Position numbers and translations under genes: made by a program. This document shows, one piece after another, positions 8,879 to 19,399 of a stretch of DNA of 64,000 nucleotides. Source of the stretch: Agarophyton chilense (taxonomy: Eukaryota; Rhodophyta; Florideophyceae; Gracilariales; Gracilariaceae); NCBI GenBank assembly GCA_030374765.1, contig JARGXX010000117.1, positions 682,001 through 746,000 on the forward strand, in the 5' to 3' direction. Each line of letters starts with the position of its first letter. Position 1 is the first letter of the stretch. Below the pieces are notes generated by a model that was not told the DNA's origin, did no database searches, and saw only the letters and a program-made list of their open reading frames with translations.

Positions 8879-11800
8879 CTACGTAGTGGGGTGAGGATTG
8901 CAAAACTCTATAGCCTCAGGAAGCACTGAATTGATTAGTGAAACTGGCATCGGATGTATCGTCTGTGGATTGTCAAGCGTAAGGCTAGAGTCGTTCAGTA
9001 ACAACACATGTTCGTTCCTTCGCACTCGTGACAGCGCCACATACAGCTGACCTGCACAGAAGAAATTTGATCACACATCCACAACTAAACCGTTCAGAGT
9101 TTGGCCCTGTCCTTTGTGAACTGTTGCTGCAAATGCAAGTCGAATGGGGAACTGTCTTCGAATCATAGGAATGTCTGCAAAGGAAAACTCAAAATCAATG
9201 CGATGCAGCACTTGTGACTCGATTACTTGACCGTTTTCGTTGAACCTTGCCACATGCATCGTAAACTGATCCACACGAACTTCGACAAACATTTTTCCAT
9301 TTACCAACACTGGATGCAGAACGTTTCGAATAACCATCACAAGAACACCAATTTTGAGGCACAGGTTGTGTGGAGGGATGCCAGTAGGAGCATATTCATA
9401 GGCAAACTCAGGCACAATAGTGTCCGAAATATCCGACTCGGCAGTCTGCGCTCGAAGTGGCTGTACTGTAGTTGCGGATTGCAAAGTGATTTGCTCACCC
9501 GGAAAAAGATTCAGGGCAGCAGTATTGTGTTCATCCACCAAATGATTTGTGGATGCCATTATCATTTTGCTGAGATCTACATCTTCTTTGCGCCGCGTCG
9601 TGACCCACTTCCACACAAACGTATATGCGGTTTGCATCACTCCAGTAGACTGCAGTGGAAGTGGTATAGTACTCGAGATGATGTTGCGCGCAACGGCACG
9701 CAAAAAAGCCGCAAACCCCGGATCATCTTCTTGGCGAACTTGTTCTGTGAGATAAAGAACTTGCACAGAGGAATCTGTCCAGAGATTGCTTTTCCATGGC
9801 AGCTTGTTCAAAATGTTTGTATACACTCTTCGAACGATCCCACCCGCCTCAGGCTCCATGTACGACTGAGGCACAACAGGAAGCAACTGTGAGTAGTCGC
9901 CGGTGAACACTATAGACAGTCCACCGAAACATGGCGGTTGCATTTGTGTTTGAGAACTTCGCAAGTCTTTGACTAGCACGTCTATGAGCTCAAACAACCT
10001 TCTGGAGAGCATCGAAACCTCGTCAAGTACGAGTAGCTGTAGATTGCGCAAAAGTTCCGCTCGTTGAGACCGAGGACCATACTTGGACAACAGTGAAAGT
10101 TGTGTAGTAGTACTGTCTTTATCTCCCACACCCAAACCAAGCAGACTGTGCAATGTGCGACCTCCCTCGTAAAGGGATGCAGCGATTCCAGTTTTAGCTG
10201 TCAATTCAACTAGCATTCCTTTTGATTCACATATATCCCGCAACAAATTCAACATACACGTCTTTCCAGTGCCTGCAGATCCTTGTATAAAGAAAACGTT
10301 TCCAGGAGTGGTCAGACGATCTTGATCGGATTGCTGTCGGAGTTCTAAAGCATTCACAATCGTATCCAGGACGTGTTTTTGTGTTGGTTTCAATGTATTA
10401 TACCTGGATTGCAGTGTGCTTGCATTTCGCACCACTCTTAATTGGCGAGTGACTACTGCACGATCAGTCTCAGTTTGGTCCTCATTTTGCTGGATATATT
10501 GAACAAAGAAGCTATGCTCACGGAGCAAACGACCTCCATGGTGGTCAGATATGCTAATAATTCGTCGATACATTTCCAGCTTTCGCTGTTGTTCATCCCC
10601 GGCGTGAATATCGCTGCACAGCGCCTCCCAATGATCAACAACCATTTTCTCTGCATCTGCGCCTTGCTGATACAGCGTAACTACCAACCGCCGCAGTTCA
10701 GATGAAGTGCTGTATATTTGAACTGCCTCTTCAAACGCAATGGCAAACTCGGTACCGTCACTGAGCAGCCCGCTTGCGATCGCTTCTTCCCGAAATGTGG
10801 AAAGCTGCTGTCCGTCAGTGGTCCTCGCATCTTCGTAAGAACTTGAGGCGCGCTTCATAAGTAATAAGCGCAGTGAAAAAAGCTCTATTTCGGCAGGAAC
10901 GACGGCTCGAATTCTGGCGACGCACTGATTCTCTTCTGACCTCTCCACGCCATACATCGACGGATCACAATCGTATCTCGGCACTTGAGTACTGTCTCCA
11001 TCAAACTGATTGAGTACACTAGTTAGGAGGGTTCGATACAGGCGCACCTTTTCATAGTAGGAGAGGTAATCAAGACTGGCATATGTCTCAGGTCTCTGAA
11101 AGTACCGTTCCAGTGTTGATGGCTGTGAAGCCGTGTGAATGTCATTAGGGCTGCGATAAACAAAAGTTCTCTCTCCCTCCAAATGTATTGCAAGTCGCTC
11201 CACAGTGGGCACAATGGAGACGTGACGAAACTCAAAGATTCGCCAAACAGCATTCACGGCACCCACCACACGTGCCCGCATGTAGGTACGGATTTCATTC
11301 TGCACCACAGCTGGTTGTTGGGTATCTGTACCCGATTCATTCTGGTTGCTAACATTCAGAGCAACTTCTTGTGCTTTGGGCTGCTTAAAAGCATACTTCA
11401 TGAGGTACGCTACCGCTCCTCCACCCTGCGTGCGCTCTACATTGATGTGTGAGCGGTACTTTTTAGTGAGTGTAGGATTGTATGGCACGATTTTGAGATC
11501 TTCTTCATTTCTTCTTCGGTAAACAACACGGTTTGTTCCTTCTTCGATGTATGTTTCTTGGACAATCATTGTGCTATCAAACCCAAATCGGCAACCACCT
11601 GCACGATTACGACAATATGAAGAGTGGCGGTGGCGGTGCATAGATAAAACGAGGGCGCGCAGTTCGTCATCTTCCCCTGGACTTGGTACTTCGGCTCGAA
11701 TCATCAGACTGTCAATGGCATCTACGTCTTCTATTACACTTCCTTCTAACCATAGCAGGATGTGATGGTGCGGTACGTTTCGTTCTTGAAACTCCAGCTT

Positions 11801-13937
11801 TGCTGCAAGTCCCAAGCACTTGGACCCAAATAACTGTTCTGAATTCTTTTCGAGGTCTTTCACAATATCGTTGATGTACTGGTTGTAAACTCTGGCAATC
11901 AAGTCTGGGCGGTCAAACGGGCGTGGACGATTAGCTGGTGCTGTGAAAGCACTCCGATGAGTCGTATCCATGCCTAAACGCTTCACATCCGCTCGCCATA
12001 CGTTCATTGTGACGGTGATGAATAGCGAAGGGGATCCTTTTCTTGCCACAATCGATTGCACATCCTGTCGTTTACTTTTCCAGTACTTAGAAGAGTTCAC
12101 TGAGTCATCAGGAAGCAAAATGCGTCCCATAAGCCTGAATTGTGCGTCAGTCATTCCGCCAGTCGATTGATTTTGCGCTTGAACGATTTCCGTCTCTTGA
12201 ACTATGCGTGCTTGCTGCTGCCGTTCTAGGTATTGAAGTCGCATGTCTTCAATGTTCGTTTGTGTGCGAAGCAACCACAATTGCATTAATAGACCACTAT
12301 TAAGCAAAAAGTTATCTGAATACAGTCTACGCTTTGCATTTTGTGCTCAAGTAAGCTTCTGAAGATTCCACTGATCGAAACCGAGCCCTAAGCTTTCTTG
12401 CGTACCATTTCGTGCTTGCAGATACCAACGCAGGTCAAACGGTTTATGCTCGTCGCCATACGGGTACAGAAGGGGAAATGTACCTCTCTCTGCTAGCATA
12501 GAAGACGGTTTCAGCAATTTATACCACACTCGGGGGTTGCTGTTTGAGTTTACTGCAGCCCCTGCTTGCTCCGTGTCGCCTGTGATAGCTGCGTGTTCTT
12601 CCGTAACTGTGCCCTCAGTCAACTGAGGCACCTGGGCCTCGACATGGTACAGACCGCCTGGATCGACTACGAAGGTTCTCATCATGGATTGGCCCAGCTC
12701 CAGGAGAATCTTCGGACATCGGACCTGCACCTACGTTGTCACCAGACACAGTTGCAGTTCTAGTGCCCTCATATCCGCGCACTATCACTCCCTCGTTCGC
12801 AGCTTGCGAGCTTACGTCAACCGTATTTTCTTCTTGTGCCTGCATTTGCTCCTTTGTCAGCATCGCTCGATACCGCTCTCGCACCACATCAGGTTTGGGC
12901 TGAATCACCGCGTAAAGTCTCGGAACCATGTGTTTCACGTTGATGTCTTGGATAAACGCTCGCAGGTTTGCTCGTGTATAGGGAGCAGGATCCAGAGAAG
13001 GAGGCCCTGCGGCCCAAAGAAAACTATACCGCGTGCTGCTCTCTCTGTGTGCCGGGAGAGCGAGTGCTGCAGTTCCTTCTAGTCTGAGAAACGAAGAGCC
13101 ACATCCTGTGACATAGGACATGTCCATAAACGCTTGAGTGGTGGCAAAAAGCGTATTCAAGTTTAAGGAGTTCGAGTGGAATGCTCTTGAACGCTATATG
13201 CTTCGTATTTCTTCATTAGTATGGCGTCTACGAAATGTGACCCCCCATCCTGAATTTCGTTTCATGCCACAACAGACCCCATGTACCTCTTTTCCTAAAA
13301 GCACACACCCACACCACTTGCAACTATGAATTCGTAACGTCCAGTCTTCGTACGGACACGAACCATAGGTGTGTGAAAACTCACCGCATCTTCTGCATCT
13401 GCGGGTTCCTACGGTGGACAACGTCTCAAACTCAGGAATGTTTGCACGAGTGGCTGGATCAATCCATGCTTGAGCAGCATCGGAATCCCATGCGTAGTAA
13501 ACGCGATACAATCCACGATCTGGACGTCCGGCAAACAGCATGACGGTCGAATCAAGCTCTTGGAGCGATTGTTGTTCTTCTGAATGAATAGCAAAAGTAG
13601 GAACCTGCTGAAGCTCTGACTCAGCGGATGGTGCGGGAGCTGGAGTGATTTCATCTTCGTTCAAATCCGCTACGACGACTGGATATTGCACATGCTGACC
13701 AGTTTCGTTTACTTGTACTTCTTCTGGAGCATCTTCGACAGTAACCGTTACTCTTTCGGGTCCTTCCACTCCTGCGATTGTCGCGCCTCTGTTTTCTCCA
13801 GAACCTCTTCTTCTTCGTCTCCATCTCACGCCTCCATAGTTTTGTCTCTCTTCTTCTTCTTTATTCATTTTATTTTGAGCTTGTGCTAGCTCTTCGAATC
13901 TACGACAAAGTTTATGTAATATAAAAAACAAACACAA
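8879..13937 (-). pseudogene. Decayed Helitron RepHel (HUH endonuclease plus PIF1-like helicase)
   Basis: One long coding region read on the - strand. The N-terminus (13937-13194) has paired Cys motifs and an H-G-V-C-C-G zinc-finger pattern. Next come a LNTLFATTQAF segment (13160-12615) and GTFPLLYPYGDEHKP (12730-12347), then the Helitron Rep domain with SPSLFITVTMNVW, the HUH-type motif NVPHHHILLWL and the two-Tyr motif AYLMKYAFKQ. The PIF1 helicase follows with Walker A GSAGTGKT, Walker B LLVLDEVSML, GGLSIVFTGDYSQLLPV and ATVHKGQGQTL. Lesions are TAG at 13194-13196, a frameshift between about 12615 and 12730, TGA at 12347-12349, and TGA at 9071-9073. Downstream of the last stop the same frame continues with GQLYVALSRVRRNEHVLLL, the conserved helicase end, to TAG at 8879-8881. 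About 1,690 codons are represented. The protein would nick, unwind and transfer Helitron DNA by rolling circle; this copy cannot be read as one chain. Confidence 0.88.
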
Positions 13938-13960
13938 CTAAACCGTGTGAAGAAAAATGT

Positions 13961-15489
13961 TCGATCTTTGGTTGCAGTTTGTTGCTTTGCATCCACCGGG
14001 GCTGGTTGCATGCAGCTGTCTTAATTAAAAAAAAAGCTGCAAGACTTATATTACCCAATGCAACTCATGCGCAGCACAGGGACTCTCGACACACTTCTGT
14101 TGAAAAGTGACGGACGAAGTGTGCCCAGCCGGTTTTCAAGCCGAATGCCGTTTAACCCGCGTCCGGTTGTTGGGATGGGTTTGCTATTACTCACGGCAAT
14201 ACTCCCTGACACGAAGTGGAGCAAGCGCTTTCCAGCCCCCAGAGGTACGAAACTGCGGCCGCCCCAGACCTTATACCAGCAAGGTCTGCTGGTATAAGGT
14301 CTGGGAAACCCTCAAGACTTCCTGAATCGCCGTCAAACGATCAGTGTACCACGCAGCACCTGACTTTTCCCAGATCCGTGGTACTCAGTGGGTTACTACG
14401 ATGGCGGCCTGCACACGAGCTCGGCCTTGCCTAGGTCCCAGGGCAGTCACAGCACTCAGTCTCTTGTCATAGAGTGCTGTGGCCCGTGCCTGAAATTTGG
14501 AGGTTTTTTTTGTGGTTAGGTTCAAGAGCCGAGTTGTCTGACCCGGTTCATCATCATCAGTGCACCATATATGCTGTTTTGGAGCCTGAGGGTCGGAGGT
14601 GTATAACGTATTCTGATTGGTCGGCACTTGGGCAGCGCACGGCACTGTAGCAAAGTGCACTCGATAATTATTGGGTGGGAGTGCATTTGCGTGCCACGGG
14701 TCAGACGTGTAGGGAGATTTGGCGCGAAGGGGCCCCCCCTCATACTGATGACAATCATTATAAGGGAGATAAGTCATGCAATGCATAATCTCTATCAAAG
14801 CAATCAAAGTGCATTGCTCTACAATATTGAGCAAATGAGCATGATTTTTGTGAGCAGCCCAAAGAAGTGACAATAGATAGCACATATCCATTTCATGAAT
14901 CATCTAAGGAGAAAAGGCTCTGCTTCAAACAATCTCTTTCGTAAAACCACTCTTCAGCTACGCGAAGAACATCACCAAGTATCATATCGGAGAAACCGAC
15001 ATGGGTCAAGACTGTACTATCAAGAAGGTTTACAAAACTCAATAGCAGCCCAATGATGGCGACGATTCAAAACTCCAATTCAGCTGCAGGGAGAAAAAAA
15101 ATAGACATTGATGTACCTGAATCATTTTTAATAGATCTACAGTTCCGCTTTATGAACGCAAACAAGGTTTACGCTCAGACGCAGCCCTTTGAATATGAGT
15201 CAGACTTCTCAACTCGCTCTTAACTAAATCTAGACCCCATTCAGAGCTTCAATATAGGTGACAAGCATTTTAAAACTCATTTTGCCGGTGCCAACTTCGA
15301 AGATAAATACTAATATCGCTTTCATTTTGAGAAAATCGTGGTGGGTTCCAAAGTTTCGGCGTGGGCTCAGAGAAACAGACAGTAGATAGACTTCTTCTTC
15401 GAACATGGTAAGACACAAGCAGTTATGCATGATATTCCGAATCTTATTCAGGTATCATACAAGTGCTGGAAAATAGTCATCTCTCACAT
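13961..15489. other. No recognisable gene; repeat-like DNA with a strong palindrome
   Basis: A - strand frame (14903-14385, 172 codons) has no recognised motif and no plausible context, so I do not call it a gene. A long inverted repeat lies at 14263-14305, and CCACG/CGTGG inverted motifs flank about 14346-14383. The rest (14900-15489) is AT-richer with no coding signal. Confidence 0.5.
14263..14305. repeat. Perfect inverted repeat, 19-bp arms and 5-nt loop
   Basis: Arms 14263-14281 and 14287-14305 are exact reverse complements around AGGTC. The transcript of either strand would form a very stable hairpin. No gene ends nearby, so it is more likely a transposon-related structure or a short foldback element than a gene terminator. 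Confidence 0.85.
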
Positions 15490-17499
15490 AAAGATGGTGT
15501 CTGGAATTAATAAAGGAAAGACATCTTTTGCAAGATTTCCTGGAAGCATGTGCTTCTACAACGAGTTCATTACGAAGTTCTAGGTTTTTGGAACATCTCT
15601 ATTATTACCTGAAATCTAAACTGAGCCAACTTTGTCGTGGATACCTCTTAAACAGAATCGGCAGTGTATGTTTTCGTATAAAGAAAAATGCGAGAGCCTG
15701 TATGAATACTTGGAATAGCTGTAAACGGGAACTAATTGGTAAAAAATTCGAGGCTTATTTCACACAGATTTTTTCGCATAGATTGCGGATAAGTCAAAAG
15801 GAAGAGATGAAATCAAATATGATCTGTTTCTATCGGTATCAACTGATGGTTTCCAAGCTATTCGAAAACGAACATATGATATATGGCCGATCGCAGCAAC
15901 TATCGGCAACCTGGACCCAAACAAACGATTCCTCTTAAAAAAACGTCATACCCTTCACTTTTATCCTAGTCCCAAACGAGTCCGTGAACCTCCAGTCATT
16001 CGCTGCTGCACTTCTGAAGGAGATCGAGTCGCTAAACATGGATGGAGTTGGGACAGAATTTACGTTTCATGACGGATCATCTCTCATGATTCGAGCTCAT
16101 ATGATGTGGTTTACAGGAGACCTTCCAGACCTAGTTGAAGGAGTAAAGGGCCATAATGTCAAGCGACCATGTCGCTTTTGCAAAATCGAGGGTGTGCTGT
16201 GAGCTTCAAACCGAAATTACTACTACCACATTGCAATACGAAAATCTGATCGAACCAGTACACTTTTCGATTCCTTTAGTCTTCATCTGCGTTCTATTAA
16301 TGAGACTTTTCGTACGGTTCGAAGGCTAGTAATGTTTGAACGGCAAACGAAGGTCAATTATGCAAATAGAATCTGGAATGAACGAGGACATAGTCGTCTT
16401 CGCTTTTCCGAACCAACTGCGGTACAAGTCGTTCCCGATTTATATAATGCAATTGTTCTACAATATTGCAAAAAATGTGATTTTCTTGAGGCTTAACACC
16501 TGCGAGCCATAATCACTGAGAAAGGTCTCAAAAAAAACGGATTGATGAAGAGCTCAAATGTTACGGAGCAGTCATTTAAAATAAAATTGGAAGTCTTCCA
16601 AGACCTGTAAGTAAACTTTCAGGGAGGAAATCGGCCGAAATTAAGTCGTTTATTTTGTTTAATAGTCTCATTGTACTGGATGGACATCTTTTTCACGAAT
16701 ATCTGTCAAGTTGGAGAATTTTCGTGCAGTTAGTTGACATGTGCTGGCGTCCAGTGCTAACAAAGATGATTCTGACGCATTGCATCAGTTTTTAATTGGT
16801 TTTTATCGTCAATTTCAACGACTCTATGTCAGAGAAGATCCTGAGTGAATTCAACTCTGTAAGTATACTTTTCATTTGCTCCTACATCTTGCTGAGGGGT
16901 GCATTGAAAGCGGTTCACCTCCAGGGTACTTTCGGTACTGGATGTAGCGATACATTGGGTGGGTTTTATGTCACATGAACACAAGAAACCTTGCAGCGGC
17001 ATCACTACTGAACGATGCAAAATTTGTTGAAGCGTACAAGGCTTTCTTCCGGATCTCTTTACAGAGCAATGGAATGAAAAACTTTCAATATCTACGAGAC
17101 AGAGGAGGATATGATCTCAGAGGTCATGCACAGACCTACTGGGTGGAAGGCAATACTGAAATGGACGGTTTGCTTTCTTCGTGCACTAAGGGGTACTTTG
17201 TGCGCAAGTATGATGGTTTGAAATCTTCAGAAATTCTTGATATTCTAGATAACATCGATCACGTTAAGTTCAGATCTCGACTACGTTTTGTTTCCAGATG
17301 TACAAGGCACGATAAAATGGCAAGGCTTCGTCCGGAGACTGCTAACAAGGTTCAATGTCGTTCCTGTCAGAACAGGCATGTAGCATGTGAAATGGAGGAC
17401 GAGGAAAGTGTTCAAGTATACCACGGCCATGTGCAGATGCTTTTTGAGTTCGAAGTGGACATCGCCGGCATTGAATTGTCTCCAATATTAACTCTCTGA
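15490..17499 (+). pseudogene. Decayed Tnp2-type (CACTA/EnSpm or Plavaka-like) transposase
   Basis: Pieces of a Tnp2-family transposase appear in order across shifting frames. The segment at about 15812-15940 reads DLFLSVSTDGF...WPIAATIGNLDPNKRF. After a one-base slip in an A run (about 15936-15942) the frame at 15984-16203 gives SFAAALLKEIESLNMDGV and a zinc-like PCRFCKIEGV, ending in TGA. Reading on past this stop gives NRNYYYHIA. Around 16860-16970 LLLHLAE and GCIESGSPPGYFRYWM match the C-terminal His-rich part of the family. The last open stretch (16975-17499, 174 codons) includes ESVQVYHGHVQMLFEF. Such enzymes cut and paste CACTA-type elements. There are several stops and frameshifts and no terminal repeats could be identified. 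Confidence 0.65.
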
Positions 17500-18517
17500 A
17501 AGAAGAGGTATGAGGTGGCTCTCATAAAATGGGCGACAGTTCTCGAGGTGAGTGTAACGCAATGACTGGTGGGTCAGCGTACTGGTCTCAACCTGGGGTA
17601 CCGTGGTAGAGCGGGTCCTAAGGTTCTTATCCTTGACGGGGGCACTCTCAGAGTACTTTGTGCAATGGGCTGGCGTTTACCGCGTAGTCTTAGAGGTCGG
17701 AGCTACGGAAACGATGGCTTGAAGACCAATTGGTGGAAATAATGTACCAAAGGAATTAATTTAGTATCCTAACGGTGCCTGCCTTACTTTAAGGGAGAAG
17801 CGTCATTTGAGCAAAGTAAATATCAATGGCGAGGCGCTGGGATCTCCCTGGCCCTGTAGTGCTAATCTACTACACTTATTAAAATAAAATAATTATCTAA
17901 ATGAGTCCAGCTGAGGTCGGCCAGTCCACGCGGCATTTGTAAGATACCTCAGGCCCCGGCGGCTTACAGGACTCAACCGTTATCGTTGTTTCTTCACATA
18001 CCTCCCTCCTTAGGATTCGATCGTCTCGGTTAAGTCCAAATTGCCTCATGATTGACCCAGGGGACGTAAGCAATTAGTGGCTCCCATTACCATTTGGTGC
18101 GACAGGACGTCGCGTCGTTATCACCTGCGGGGGTTAGAGGAAGCATGAGCTGACCATTGCCGTCGGGGTGGCAAATAATTTGCCTAAGGACTAAAACTCA
18201 AGCGCGACGAAAGCGCTGGCCATAGGTGCATCGCCGGCGTATTCCTCGTGTCGCGTTGGCGAGATGGTCCCTTGGCTTCTTCACCCATGATGGTCTTTGG
18301 GGCCTTCCTTAGTCTCCGCTATTCCGTTGGCGATCCTCCGCGCTTCGTCCACCGTGGTTTACATTTGTCAGTCCGCACGGGTCAATTCCGTCATCTCGTC
18401 TTCCCATCGTGGTACTTTTTCATTGGTAGCGCGCGATGCCGAACTCGCCTGATAAGCCCATCGGATACACCATTCTCCCTCCGGACTTTGTCGCTTCCGT
18501 CGGTTTCCCTATCCCTT
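17500..18517. other. Likely remnant of an older LTR element (3' LTR edge plus polypurine tract)
   Basis: No intact gene is present. At 17998-18013 the + strand reads ACCTCCCTCCTTAGGA, which on the - strand is the purine tract found next to the 3' LTR of element 2. An A/T-rich stretch of TAAA/AATA words precedes it (17880-17900), as in element 2's LTR. This suggests a degraded relative in reverse orientation, with its LTR to the left of about 17998 and its interior to the right, later cut by element 1 at 18518. Confidence 0.3.
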
Positions 18518-19184
18518 TGTAGCATTCTACTATGTCGGGGAATCCGATAGGATGATTTTTCGCGAAGTCGCGGTTGGAACTCATAAGTGAGTGATGTCAT
18601 CAAACTTGTGATATGAAACGGCATACCGCGTAGGATGCCAGGAGGCAGGGTACATTAGTGGAACACGTGGTATCACGAGTGGACTGGCTTGCAACGGCGC
18701 ATATAGTGGAGATCCACGTGGCAGGTTTTACTACCCTTTGTAGCTAGACGTCCATTAGGGACCATACCCATACAGTAGTTTGGCTAAGTGGCTGACCACT
18801 GGGTATTATTTATATATTTATTTGGGCACTCACTCTGGCACACAGTATATAGGGCACCAGATGTGAGCGCCGACTCCAAGTAAAGGAGACAACATGGGCA
18901 TCATGACTATCCTGTTCTTCGCTTAGGGTTCCTTAACCGGAGATCCGGACAAGCTATAATAGATAGTCAGCCCCCAACCACTTCACGAGCCGTCTCGTAC
19001 CTACGTTCCCTCAACGTTTTACAGTTGCACTGTTCACCCTCGCTGGCGAGTAGTGGCCTTACACCCCACTTCCAGCTCGCTGGTGTTGTAGCTCTACCAC
19101 CCCTTTCCCTTCGCCGCAAGCGACCCATCGGCAGTCCGAAGGCTGTCGCAGATGTCTGCTCTCTCCATTAGAGCGGATACTACA
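18518..19184 (+). repeat. Element 1 left (5') LTR, 667 bp
   Basis: Starts TGTAGCATTCTACTATG and ends GCGGATACTACA. It pairs with 28500-29166 at equal length. A shared block, GTGAGCGCCGACTCCAAG then TAAAGGAGACAAC, also occurs in the solo LTR at 33578-34230, marking a family-conserved LTR core. TATATTTATTT (18808-18824) and TATATAGGG (18846-18854) are possible promoter elements. Confidence 0.95.
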
Positions 19185-19186
19185 AG

Positions 19187-19204
19187 TGGTCTCCCGACTT
19201 AGAA
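19187..19204 (+). promoter_or_regulatory. Candidate primer-binding site, element 1
   Basis: TGGTCTCCCGACTTAGAA begins two bases after the 5' LTR; TGG at the start is the expected complement of a tRNA CCA end. The last 15 bases (19190-19204) recur with one difference directly inside the 5' LTR of element 2. The primer tRNA was not identified. Confidence 0.5.
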
Positions 19205-19399
19205 TCACTGTGGTCAGCTGCACTGAGCAATTCGTTCCTGGAACGTGGAATCGATATCGATACTTGGAAGAAGTGGAATCACTACAGTTATTGTTTATCA
19301 AACCACCTCCGACAATTGCGGAATTCATAGTGGTTGAACACGTGGTCGAGAAGTCGAAGACACCATTTGGTTCGCACTTGGACTCAGGTTTGGGCTAGG

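Larger units (their letters stand above)
8337..13960 (-). mobile_element. Helitron (possibly Helentron-like), boundaries approximate
   Basis: This span groups the RepHel pseudogene, the subterminal 120-bp repeats and the candidate CTAA terminus. The 5' TC end, expected upstream of 13937 on the - strand, could not be fixed; 13960 is nominal. Confidence 0.5.

Noticed and set aside
9227-9892. 221-codon + strand frame
   Set aside because: Shadow of the Helitron helicase on the opposite strand.
14385-14903. 172-codon - strand frame
   Set aside because: No motif, no context, and it lies in repeat-like DNA; could not be supported as a gene.
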